Below are positions 43,500 through 51,500 of a DNA stretch of 51,953 bases, in pieces. A program made the position numbers and the translations under genes. A model generated the notes under the pieces. The model was given only the letters and a program-made list of their open reading frames with translations. It did no database searches and was not told the origin of the DNA. The DNA is from Sedimentisphaerales bacterium (GTDB lineage: Bacteria; Planctomycetota; Phycisphaerae; Sedimentisphaerales; Anaerobacaceae): assembly GCA_016927855.1 (NCBI GenBank), contig JAFGLV010000153.1:1-51953 (forward strand). Reading direction: 5' to 3'. Numbering within the stretch: the stretch's first letter is position 1; every line of letters starts with the position of its first letter.

Positions 43500-43682
43500 T
43501 TCACTCCTGATCCAGTAGTGAGGTGATTCTGTCTAGGCCGTTCCTGTTGCGCTCCGGCCTGTCAGAGAACCTTATCGACAAGGTCGGGGCGCGACTTGTC
43601 CAAAATCGCGCCTGAGAAATCCGCGCTGTGCGAGGGGTCGCACGGCCAGGCGCTTTGCGGATCGGGGGAGGCCAAAATCTTC

Positions 43683-43711
43683 TTGGCGTCCGGCCGGATT
43701 TGGTGTAAAAT
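43683..43711 (+). promoter_or_regulatory. Promoter of the secreted protein gene
   Basis: TTGGCG and TAAAAT are 17 bases apart, 63 bases before the start codon at 43774. Confidence 0.55.
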
Positions 43712-43773
43712 GGGATAATCATGGGCTTCAGTGTATTCAGCTATGCAACGTGCTCTCTGGAGAGGGGTACCGG

Positions 43774-44406
43774 ATGAGAAAGTGTCTGTTTTATGGGACG
43801 GTTCTGGCCGCGCTGGCCAATATCTGTCTGGCGGCGCCCAAGCCGGCGATCGTACAAGGCCCCGGTCAGTGGACTATGGAAGTCAGATTCGAGCCGCCGC
43901 GCCAGATCGTCGTGCCCCGTGCCGGCGCTATGCCGGCCCGCTTCTGGTATATGATTCTCAGCGTCACCAACCGCACCGGGCAGGATGCGGATTTCTTCCC
44001 GCGCTGCGAGCTGATGACCAGCACCTTCCAGGTCATCCCGGCGGGGCTGAACGTACCGCCGGTCGCCTTCGAGCGTGTCAGGCAGCGCCATGAGAGCCGA
44101 TATCCACTGCTGGAATCCCTCGCGAACGTCGAGAACCGAATCCTGCAAGGCGAAGACAACGCCAAGGACATCGTGTTGATCTGGCCTGACTTCGATTTGA
44201 GAGCGGAGGGCTTCAAGGTCTTCATCACGGGCCTGAGCAATGAGACCGCGGTGGTAGACCACCCGGTGGCGGTCGACGGGATGGGTCGGCCGGTTCAGGT
44301 GTACCTGCGAAAGACTCTGGAGTTGGACTATGCTTTTCGCGGCGACCCGGCCCTGAGGGACTCGGTGGAAGTGGTCTACCAGGACAAGAGCTGGGTCATG
44401 CGCTAG
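43774..44406 (+). CDS. Secreted protein of unknown function
   Basis: 210 residues. Signal peptide ~1-20 (LFYGTVLAALANICLA/AP). The mature part is beta-rich (WTMEVRFEPPRQIVV, FWYMILSVTNRTGQDADF, VQVYLRKTLELDYAF) like an immunoglobulin-type sandwich, with a charged helix in the middle (FERVRQRHESRYPLLESLANVE). I do not recognise the family. ATG 43774 is chosen over 43750 because GAGAGGGG lies six bases upstream and the signal peptide then begins properly. Confidence 0.75.
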   Translation: MRKCLFYGTVLAALANICLAAPKPAIVQGPGQWTMEVRFEPPRQIVVPRAGAMPARFWYMILSVTNRTGQDADFFPRCELMTSTFQVIPAGLNVPPVAFERVRQRHESRYPLLESLANVENRILQGEDNAKDIVLIWPDFDLRAEGFKVFITGLSNETAVVDHPVAVDGMGRPVQVYLRKTLELDYAFRGDPALRDSVEVVYQDKSWVMR

Positions 44407-44585
44407 CGGCTTCCACGGCGCGGCCGCCGGGGGATTCTTCTGGTTGTCTCGGCGCTGGCGGTACGCGCCGAGATTTCCCGCCGGTTGCTATGAAACCTGT
44501 TGACGTCGAGCCTGATTGTCGGCAGTATGGCAGACGAATCGATGCCGGACTACACCAGCTTTTCCAGCAAGCAAGGAGAATGCCG

Positions 44586-44885
44586 ATGTCCAAGCCGCCG
44601 CTGACAGTCATTGCTCGTGCCAAGGCCAAGGAGGAGAAGGTCAGGCACGTCAAGGAAGTCCTCCAGGACCTGGTGGGTCCCACGCGGAAAGAGCCGGGGT
44701 GCGTCAGCTACGTCCTGTACCAATCCACCGACGATGTGTGTTCGTTCGTTTTCGTGGAGACGTGGAGCGACCAGGCGGCCCTGGACAAGCACTTGCAGAC
44801 GCCGCACCTGAAGGCGTTTGTCGCTCAGGCCGATGACCTTCTGGCCAAGCCGCTCGATGTCACGCTATGGCACGAGATCGCCTGA
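44586..44885 (+). CDS. Antibiotic-biosynthesis-monooxygenase (ABM) domain protein, YgiN-like
   Basis: 99 residues, normal length for the family. The order TVIARAKAKEEKVRHVKEVL, KEPGCVSYVLYQ, FVFVETWSDQAALDKHL and HLKAF is that of putative quinol monooxygenases with the dimeric ferredoxin-like ABM fold. The exact substrate is unknown; some homologues have no catalytic role. The ATG at 44586 is preferred over the ATG at 44580 since AAGGAG then has proper spacing. The PPC-domain gene follows 26 bases later on the same strand, so the two are likely co-transcribed. Confidence 0.9.
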   Translation: MSKPPLTVIARAKAKEEKVRHVKEVLQDLVGPTRKEPGCVSYVLYQSTDDVCSFVFVETWSDQAALDKHLQTPHLKAFVAQADDLLAKPLDVTLWHEIA

Positions 44886-44911
44886 GCTCTTCGAGAGCAG
44901 AAAGGCAGACG

Positions 44912-45349
44912 ATGGAGTACGCGGTAGGCAAAACCGGTCGGGTCGTCGCCGCGCGGCTGTTCGAAGGCGAAGACCTGTACGAATCCGTGGAGCAGATAGC
45001 GCGGCGCGAGGACATCCGCTGTGCGGCCGTCCTCATCACCGGCGGGTTTCGCCAGGCTGATGTCGTTGTCGGTCCCAAACGAGAGATGCCCAGGATCGAG
45101 GCGGACTTTCACTCGTTCGCAGGACCAGGCGAGACGCTGGGGGTCGGCACGATCTACTGCGACGACGCCGGACCCAAGCTGCACCTGCATGCCGCCATAG
45201 GCAAGGTCGGCAGCAACATGATCGGCTGTCCGCGTGGCGGCGCGAAGATCTTCCTCATTCTCGAAGTCACGATCATCGAGATCGTCGGGATCGAGGCTCA
45301 GCGCCAGCTCGATCCACAGACCGGCTGGAACCTCTTGCGCGTAGGCTGA
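44912..45349 (+). CDS. PPC/DUF296-domain protein
   Basis: 145 residues, a stand-alone PPC (plants and prokaryotes conserved) domain. It shows RVVAARLFEGEDLYESVEQIA, AAVLITGGFRQADV, FAGPGETLG and PKLHLHAAIG; the HLH cluster is the likely metal-binding site seen in bacterial PPC structures. In plants the domain goes with AT-hooks and binds partners; bacterial roles are mostly unknown. AAAGG lies seven bases before the ATG. A strong promoter for the next gene follows, so this two-gene unit ends here. Confidence 0.85.
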   Translation: MEYAVGKTGRVVAARLFEGEDLYESVEQIARREDIRCAAVLITGGFRQADVVVGPKREMPRIEADFHSFAGPGETLGVGTIYCDDAGPKLHLHAAIGKVGSNMIGCPRGGAKIFLILEVTIIEIVGIEAQRQLDPQTGWNLLRVG

Positions 45350-45379
45350 GCCCGGGTCGCAGCGGCTGTCGAAAAAGAT

Positions 45380-45409
45380 TTGACGCCCTGAACTTGGGCG
45401 ACCTACAAT
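45380..45409 (+). promoter_or_regulatory. Promoter of the DegP-type protease gene
   Basis: TTGACG and TACAAT are 18 bases apart, about 87 bases before the start codon at 45496. Confidence 0.65.
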
Positions 45410-45495
45410 CGTATCAATTCCTACTCGCGTTCGACGGTTTTCGTCCGTCTGATCTTTGGGTCGTCCGTTATTTTGTGTTCATCTGGAGGTTCGTT

Positions 45496-46959
45496 ATGGT
45501 CAAGAGCGCTATTCAAGAAGCCCGCATCCGGCCGCGATTGGCGTTGTCCGCCGTCTGCATCCTGGCGTGGTTCGTCATGCCCCTGTCGGCGCTGGTCGCG
45601 GAGGAACAGAGTATTGCCACCCTGCGCCAGATGGGAAAGGCCTTTGCCTCGATTGCCGAGAAAGCCTCGCCGGCGGTGGTCGGTATCAGAGCCACCCGGA
45701 CCCTGAGACCTTCGGCACGCGACTTCTCCGAGCGCGAGATACCCGAGGAGGACCTGTTTCGTTACTTCTTCTTCGGACCGCGCAGTGCGCCGCGCGAGCG
45801 CAACGAACGAGCGCCCCGCCAGATTGCCCAGGGATCGGGTTTCATCATCTCCAGCGACGGCTACATCCTCACCAACAACCACATGGTGGGCGAAGCCGAG
45901 TTGGTGACAGTCCAGTTGGTCGACGGCCGGCAGGCGAAAGCCAAGATCATCGGCGCCGACCCCGAGACGGACGTCGCCATCATCAAGATTGAGGAACGCG
46001 ATCTTCCCTATATCGAGTTGGCGGATTCCGACGCGTTGGAGGTGGGCGAATGGGTTATCGCTATCGGCAATCCCTTCGGTCTCAGCCACACCGTCACGGC
46101 GGGGATCGTCAGTGCCAAGGGACGCAGCCAGATCGGGATTGCCGACTACGAGGACCTGATTCAGACCGATGCGGCGATCAACCTGGGCAACTCCGGTGGA
46201 CCGCTGTTGAACCTCGACGGCAAAGCGATCGGCATGAACACCGCGATCATCGGGCCCGGCGGCAACGTCGGCATCGGCCTGGCCATCCCCAGCAACATGG
46301 CTCGTGACATCTACGTGCAGTTGAAGGAAACCGGCAAGGTCGTGCGCGGCTACCTGGGTGTCGGCATCGGCGATGTCGAGCCTGACATGACGGACTTCTT
46401 CGACGTCGACGAGGCGAAAGGCGTCCTCATCACTCAGGTGACCGAGGATTCCGCGGCGGAGAAGGCCGGACTGGAACGGGGGGACATTATCCTCGAACTT
46501 GACGGTCAGCCGGTGGAAAACGCCAACGTCTTCCGCAACCGCGTTGCCATGCACAAGCCCGGCACCGAGGTCCAGATCGTCGTCAGCCGTGACGGCAGGC
46601 GCCGAACGCTTACCGCCACCCTGCAGGCCCGGCCCGATGACGCAGTCCCGGCGACCGAGCAGCCTGAGGTGCGAGCCCGCTTGGGGATGACGGTTCAGAC
46701 GCTCGACGAAGAGTTGGCTCAGCGTCTCGGCTATGAAGGTCTCAACGGCGTCGTTGTTACTGAGGTGACGCCCGGCTCGGCGGCCGACGAGAAGGGGATC
46801 GAAAGAGGCGCCCTCATCCGGGAGGTGAACCGGCGACCGATCCGGAACGTGCGCGAGTTCAACCGCGCCATGGAGGCCGCCCAGGAGCGGGGCAAGGCGC
46901 TGCTGCTGGTCCGCGTGGATGAGATCGACCGCTACGTGGTCCTGGATCTGACGGAGTAG
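45496..46959 (+). CDS. degP: Periplasmic serine protease of the Do/DegP (HtrA) family
   Basis: 487 residues. Signal peptide ~1-35 (ALSAVCILAWFVMPLSALVAE). The trypsin-like domain carries the full triad: His129 in ILTNNHMVGEAE, Asp159 in DPETDVAIIKIEE and Ser233 in INLGNSGGPLLN. Two PDZ domains follow (~285-375, GYLGVGIG; ~395-487, ARLGMTVQTLDEELAQRLGY). This is the standard Do architecture that degrades or refolds damaged envelope proteins, fitting a genome rich in secreted proteins. ATG 45496 has GGAGG six bases upstream; the frame extends further left but without a start site. A terminator lies about 210 bases after the stop. Confidence 0.95.
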   Translation: MVKSAIQEARIRPRLALSAVCILAWFVMPLSALVAEEQSIATLRQMGKAFASIAEKASPAVVGIRATRTLRPSARDFSEREIPEEDLFRYFFFGPRSAPRERNERAPRQIAQGSGFIISSDGYILTNNHMVGEAELVTVQLVDGRQAKAKIIGADPETDVAIIKIEERDLPYIELADSDALEVGEWVIAIGNPFGLSHTVTAGIVSAKGRSQIGIADYEDLIQTDAAINLGNSGGPLLNLDGKAIGMNTAIIGPGGNVGIGLAIPSNMARDIYVQLKETGKVVRGYLGVGIGDVEPDMTDFFDVDEAKGVLITQVTEDSAAEKAGLERGDIILELDGQPVENANVFRNRVAMHKPGTEVQIVVSRDGRRRTLTATLQARPDDAVPATEQPEVRARLGMTVQTLDEELAQRLGYEGLNGVVVTEVTPGSAADEKGIERGALIREVNRRPIRNVREFNRAMEAAQERGKALLLVRVDEIDRYVVLDLTE

Positions 46960-47166
46960 GGCGCCTTTCGGCCAGCGCCGACCAGGCGACGGCCGCGGCG
47001 CGAACCCTTCGACAGGCAGGAGCGTATGATGGGTAGAGACGAGGCAATGGCAGGACGCAGAATGTCGAATGCGGCATTAGCCCTGAGAGATGGAGAATGA
47101 GCCATATCGTCGACATTGCCTCGCTCGCGCAAGTATCGAATAGCATAAGTCCTCCTTCTGAGCACG

Positions 47167-47203
47167 AGCCCCGCTTTCACCGGCGGGGCTTCCTGCTTTT
47201 TTT
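47167..47203 (+). terminator. Rho-independent terminator
   Basis: AGCCCCGC and GCGGGGCT form an 8-bp stem with an 8-base loop; a T7 run ends at 47203. It lies ~210 bases after degP, with no recognised gene in between, so it ends either a long degP 3' UTR or a small RNA. Confidence 0.8.
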
Positions 47204-47498
47204 GTGGCTGTCTGGACGAGATTTCTCACCGGTGCGCGCGGATGAGAAATAGTTGTTGCTTCGTGGGGCCTTCGCCATACTATACCGGCGAAACGAGCGC
47301 ACCGGCTCTTGGAGCGCCTGACAGAATCACCGGTGGATGGGTAGGGGCAGGCCCCCGTGCCTGCCCAGGGCAACCACAGGGGGTTGCCCCTACAACGTAC
47401 GTAGTGCGACGGATCATTCTGTCAGCGGCTCTTGGGCTTAAGCGGCGCTGGCCCGCAGAAGACAGTCGCGGCACTTGGAAGTCGGCAGGGAGTCGGGC
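47204..47498. repeat. Intergenic region with a MITE-like insertion (47303-47435)
   Basis: CGGCTCTTGG occurs as a direct repeat at 47303-47312 and 47426-47435. Just inside, CTGACAGAAT (47318) and ATTCTGTCAG (47416-47425) form terminal inverted repeats, and the 58-base dispersed repeat (47341-47398) sits in the centre. No protein is encoded in the insertion. The PAS gene starts soon after. Confidence 0.55.
47341..47398 (+). repeat. 58-base dispersed repeat, copy 3
   Basis: Begins GTAGGGGCAGGC and ends CCCCTACAACGT. It differs from the complement of 22944-23001 at one base and more from 7858-7915. It folds into two linked hairpins (GGGGCAGG/CCTGCCC and GGGCAACC/GGTTGCCC). Confidence 0.8.
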
Positions 47499-48767
47499 AT
47501 GGACGACAAACAGGATGGAGTTCCGAGCGGTGTGCCGGGCGCGGAGGGCCCGGAACAGCCGGCACTCGCCGGCGCCAAACTCAATGCGCTGATGAGTCAC
47601 GTCACCAGCGGGGTCGCCATATACGAAGCCGTCGACGACGGCGCGGATTTCGTCTTCGTGGACTTCAACCCGGCGGCCGAACAGATCGAGCACATCGGCA
47701 AACAGGACGTGGTGGGCCGGCGCGTGACGGAGGTCTTCCCGGGTGTGCGCGAGTTCGGCTTGGTGGAGGTCTTCGGTCGCGTCTGGCGGACCGGACAGCC
47801 CGAACAGCATCCCGTCTCCGTCTACAAAGACGAGCGGATCGCCGGTTGGCGGCGTAACTACATCTGCCGCCTGCCGAACGGCCAGGTGATGGCGATCTAT
47901 GACGACGTGACGGAGCACAAGCGCAGCGAGCTGGCCGCACGCATGAGCGAGCAGTGCTTTCGCGCGATCGCCAATTATACGTACGATTGGGAGGTCTGGG
48001 TCGGACCCACCGGCAGAGTCTTGTGGACCAATCCTGCGGCCACTCGCACCACCGGCTACTCCGTCAGAGACATTGTGGCGATGCGCGATTACCCCCAGCC
48101 GCTTGTCCACGAAGACGACCGCGAGCGCATGGCCAAGGCCTTCCGTTCGGCTCTCAACGGTGGCAGTGGCAACGACGTCCAGTTTCGGCTCCGCCATCGG
48201 GACGGTCGCGTCATCTGGGCCGAAATGTCCTGGCAACCGATTCACGACGACAAGGGTGATTCGCTCGGGCACCGCGAAAGCATCCGTGACATCACCGCCC
48301 GCAAGCTGGCGGAGCAGGCGCTGGAGAAAGCCGAGCGGGAAAAGGAGGCTATTCTCGACAGTCTGGTCGAGTTGGTGGTGCATCAGAGCAGGGACCTGAC
48401 GATTCTCTGGGCCAATCGTGCCGCTTGTGAATCCGTCGGGCGCACCCGCGAGCAGATCATCGGACGACACTGCTACGAGCTCTGGGGCGAGCGGGAGGAG
48501 AGCTGCGATGACTGTCCGGTAGCCCAGGCCATGGAGACGGGCCGCTGGATGGAAGCCGAGAAGAGCACCCCGGACGGCCGCACCTGGGTAATCCAGGGCA
48601 CCCCGCTACGCAACGAAACCGGTGACGTTGTCGGCGGGGTGGAAATCGCGCTGGACATTACGAAGTACAAGCGCACCGAACAGGCCCTGAACGACCTCAG
48701 GCGCAAGCACGCTCGACTCACCGCCCCCCATAAACCTGGCGGCGACAGGCCGGACGACGAAGTCTGA
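47499..48767 (+). CDS. Triple PAS-domain protein without output domain
   Basis: 422 residues, cytoplasmic. Three PAS domains: ~25-140 (GVAIYEAVDDGADFVFVDFNPAAEQI), ~150-275 (WEVWVGPTGRVLWTNPAATRTTGYS, closed by a PAC motif IRDITARKLAEQAL), and ~290-405 (LTILWANRAACESVGRTREQIIG). The third has a Cys group, HCYELWGEREESCDDCPV, known from PAS domains of sensor kinases that may bind a metal or cofactor. The protein ends with a basic tail (RRKHARLTAPHKPGG) where a kinase, GGDEF or HTH domain would follow in relatives. The ATG at 47499 has AGGGAG upstream. Partner unknown; a truncated sensor is possible. Confidence 0.85.
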   Translation: MDDKQDGVPSGVPGAEGPEQPALAGAKLNALMSHVTSGVAIYEAVDDGADFVFVDFNPAAEQIEHIGKQDVVGRRVTEVFPGVREFGLVEVFGRVWRTGQPEQHPVSVYKDERIAGWRRNYICRLPNGQVMAIYDDVTEHKRSELAARMSEQCFRAIANYTYDWEVWVGPTGRVLWTNPAATRTTGYSVRDIVAMRDYPQPLVHEDDRERMAKAFRSALNGGSGNDVQFRLRHRDGRVIWAEMSWQPIHDDKGDSLGHRESIRDITARKLAEQALEKAEREKEAILDSLVELVVHQSRDLTILWANRAACESVGRTREQIIGRHCYELWGEREESCDDCPVAQAMETGRWMEAEKSTPDGRTWVIQGTPLRNETGDVVGGVEIALDITKYKRTEQALNDLRRKHARLTAPHKPGGDRPDDEV

Positions 48768-48818
48768 GCGCGCAGGTTCGGGTCGCCGCGCGTCTTCCGC
48801 GCGTGCGCGGGTTTTGCA

Positions 48819-48847
48819 TTGCCCAGGGCAGGGCGGTGACGTATACT
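48819..48847 (+). promoter_or_regulatory. Promoter of the symporter gene, leaderless arrangement
   Basis: TTGCCC and TATACT are 17 bases apart. The start codon at 48857 is only ten bases after the -10 box, and no ribosome site is seen, so transcription would begin at or next to the ATG. Confidence 0.55.
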
Positions 48848-48856
48848 CTCGCCCTT

Positions 48857-49780
48857 ATGTGGCGCAATGCACTGGCTTTTTACACGAGGTCCTTTGCCCT
48901 GTGGGTGGTCTTGTTCGGCGTCGTGGCCTACCTCTGGCCGGCTCCCTTCCTGGCCTTGGACAAACACAAGACGCTGTTCTTTTCCCTGACGATGTTCGGG
49001 ATTGGCGCGGTGCTCCGCGTGGAGGATTTCCAGCGCATCCTGGAAAGCCCTGTTATCGTCCTGATCGGCTCGGCGGCGCAGTTCACGATCATGCCGCTGG
49101 GTGCATTTCTAGTGGCCCGCTGGCTGAAGCTGCCCGATGCGCTGGCGGTAGGCCTGATCCTGACCGGCTCGGCGCCCGGCGCGATGGCGAGTAACGTGAT
49201 GAGCTATATCGCCAAAGCGGACACCGCCTACTCGGTATCCCTGACGACCGTTTCGACGCTATTGTGTCCGGTGCTGACGCCGGGCCTGACGTACCTGCTG
49301 ACGCAGGGCACCTCGCTGAACGTGTCGTTCTGGGCGATGGTGCTCGACGTGATGATCATGGTCGTGATCCCGCTGGTGGCGGGGTTCGCCGTCAGGCACT
49401 ACTTCCGCGAGAAACTGGAGCGCATCGAGCCGATATTTCCGGCCCTTTCGAGCACGTTTATTATCTTCATCTGCTCGTTGATCATCGCGTTGAACCGGTC
49501 GCGCCTGGCCGACGTGACCGGCCTGGTCCTGGCGGCGGTGCTGTTGCTCAACGTCTATGGCCTGGCGGCCGGGTACGGGGTCGGCTCGCTCTTTCGTCTC
49601 GGCACGAAGCGCCGCCGGACGCTGACCATCGAGATCGGCATGCAGAACGCTGGTCTCGGTGCCACATTGGCGTTGAAGAACCTCACTCCGGAGACAGCTC
49701 TCCCGGCTGCGCTCTTCGTCTTCGTCTGTATCCTCACCGCCTCCGCCCTGACCTCCCTCTGGCACAGAACTTCGGCCTGA
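48857..49780 (+). CDS. Bile acid:sodium symporter (BASS) family transporter
   Basis: 307 residues with nine or ten membrane helices, the usual length for bacterial BASS/SBF proteins. The family motifs are LTMFGIGAVLRVEDF near the N-terminus, LTGSAPGAMASNVMSYIAKAD in the crossover helix, and EIGMQNAGLGATLA near the end. Members move small organic acids with Na+; the substrate here is unknown. ATG 48857 is preferred because the promoter places transcription start beside it. It converges on the gene at 49809. Confidence 0.9.
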   Translation: MWRNALAFYTRSFALWVVLFGVVAYLWPAPFLALDKHKTLFFSLTMFGIGAVLRVEDFQRILESPVIVLIGSAAQFTIMPLGAFLVARWLKLPDALAVGLILTGSAPGAMASNVMSYIAKADTAYSVSLTTVSTLLCPVLTPGLTYLLTQGTSLNVSFWAMVLDVMIMVVIPLVAGFAVRHYFREKLERIEPIFPALSSTFIIFICSLIIALNRSRLADVTGLVLAAVLLLNVYGLAAGYGVGSLFRLGTKRRRTLTIEIGMQNAGLGATLALKNLTPETALPAALFVFVCILTASALTSLWHRTSA

Positions 49781-49808
49781 GCGGAGGGCAGGGGGCAGAT
49801 GCGACAGA

Positions 49809-51500
49809 CTAATTTCCTGAGCCGTCGCGGTTCCGCAGTCTGGCGGCGTCGAACGTCTCTTCTTCGAAGACCGGTGACGCATCGAGCAGGATTCTCTGCG
49901 CGCGGACGATATGGTGGATCTGACCGTTGCGGTCCGGATAGGACGATGTGATCCGAATCCTCGTGGGGTACCATTCTCCCGCTGGCGTCTGAGCTGTCCC
50001 GACGGTGCTCCTGACGAATTCGCTCACGCCTTCATCACGCTCGGCACGGGTCGACTGCTCCATCAGGAGGTAGTCGTGCGCCGGGTCGAACCAATACGAA
50101 TCGACGCTGGTCTGCGTGGTGGTTCCAGGCAGGCGACCGTCTGGACGGCTCGGCTCGGTGGCAATCCGGAATCCGACCAGCCCTGGACGATTCGGGTCCG
50201 CCGGCAGCGGTTCCAGCTTCTTCTGCACCGTCGAGCCGGCCATCGTCAGGGCGCTCGGGTTGGGCCGGGCCAGGGAAGCCAGCGAGTCGATCCCGCCGTG
50301 CTGGAACATGTCCGTTCTGATGGTCTGCACGTTGACCTGGCCCGAGAAGTTGCTGCGGTTGGTCGAGGCGGTCCCATCGAAGATCCACTGGGTCTCCGCC
50401 ACGTCATCGGATACGAGGGCCAGTACTTCGGGCACGGTCAGCTCCGGCCAGGCGTCTTTGACGAGTGGATATAGCGTCGGCCAATCGCTCTTGCTGCCGG
50501 TGAAGTTGTATGCATGGTAGCTGCTCGTCCGTTTCTTCGGCCCCTGTTGCCACATCACGGTAATCTGAGCCGGTTCGAGCAGCTCGTTGGCATCAACGTA
50601 TGATTCCAGCATCACGACGATATGATCCTCGTAGCCCGCATCGAACTGGCTCTGCACCCGCTCAACCAGATCGGCCGCGGTCCCTGCGGGCCGGTTGTCA
50701 ACCACCTTGGCGTCAGCGGGCACGCCCAAACTGTAGATGTCCGCCGGCCCCTCGGCCGGATAGTCGAACGCCGCCGAGACAGTGGCTCGTTCCGATGTGT
50801 CGGGCAGTGCCGCGACGGTTTCCATGCTCAGCGGCAAACCGGTTTCGCGGTCGCAAATCAGCGTCACATCCTGCCGGTCGCTGATGATCCGAATCTCCTG
50901 TGCCGCTATGCCTTCATGGACGACGGCCTCGTACGTGACCTGTGCGCCTTCTTCTTCCTGGAAGGAGATCATCATCTCTATGGCTGCGACAGGTGAACCA
51001 GGCACCTCGATATTGAACCGGCCTGTGGTCGGACTGACGGTCACTGTATTCGTCCCTGGCTGATAGACGTACATCGTTTCGGTGCCGTAGTCCCGATAGG
51101 TGATAACACCATCAGGGTCAATCTTGATGACGGTGTGACGGTCGAGACTGTCCCACTCTTCTATGCGCCCCCTTTGTCCCGGCGCGTCGATCGTCGCCGT
51201 CACATGCACCCACGGAACCTGCCGCAGGGATTCGGCAATATCTCCCAAGGCGATGCTGCTGCCGTGACCGCCGAGGCGGATGAAACCGGTGACGACCAGG
51301 GCCAATACGATTCCAGCCGCGATGAGTTTTCCTGTCATGGTTCTCATGATATGTCTCCTCAGACCGTTCCCCTGCGAGGGCCGGCCGATAGATCGATCCC
51401 ATTGCCCGAGCAACTCGCTCAACACCGCGCGGTCAACATGGGCATCCGAGTTGAACGGCGCGTCTCTCAACAGTCTCTCCAGGGCTCTGCGATCTTTCAT
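49809..51500 (-). CDS. Single-pass membrane protein partnered with an ECF sigma factor
   Basis: 563 residues. A short cytoplasmic part (1-48, KDRRALERLLRDAPFNSDAHVDRAVL) precedes one membrane helix (~49-67, KLIAAGIVLALVVTGFIRLG). The rest is a large periplasmic beta-rich part with VHVTATIDAPGQRGRIEEWDS and ICDRETGLPLSMETV, reminiscent of LolA/LppX-like or 'outer membrane lipoprotein-sorting' folds seen fused to planctomycete sigma partners. The start overlaps the sigma gene stop (ATGA), with GGAGG seven bases upstream, so the two are translationally coupled. It probably works as an anti-sigma or sensor, though no zinc-finger (HxxxCxxC) motif is present. Confidence 0.75.
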   Translation of the reverse strand: MKDRRALERLLRDAPFNSDAHVDRAVLSELLGQWDRSIGRPSQGNGLRRHIMRTMTGKLIAAGIVLALVVTGFIRLGGHGSSIALGDIAESLRQVPWVHVTATIDAPGQRGRIEEWDSLDRHTVIKIDPDGVITYRDYGTETMYVYQPGTNTVTVSPTTGRFNIEVPGSPVAAIEMMISFQEEEGAQVTYEAVVHEGIAAQEIRIISDRQDVTLICDRETGLPLSMETVAALPDTSERATVSAAFDYPAEGPADIYSLGVPADAKVVDNRPAGTAADLVERVQSQFDAGYEDHIVVMLESYVDANELLEPAQITVMWQQGPKKRTSSYHAYNFTGSKSDWPTLYPLVKDAWPELTVPEVLALVSDDVAETQWIFDGTASTNRSNFSGQVNVQTIRTDMFQHGGIDSLASLARPNPSALTMAGSTVQKKLEPLPADPNRPGLVGFRIATEPSRPDGRLPGTTTQTSVDSYWFDPAHDYLLMEQSTRAERDEGVSEFVRSTVGTAQTPAGEWYPTRIRITSSYPDRNGQIHHIVRAQRILLDASPVFEEETFDAARLRNRDGSGN

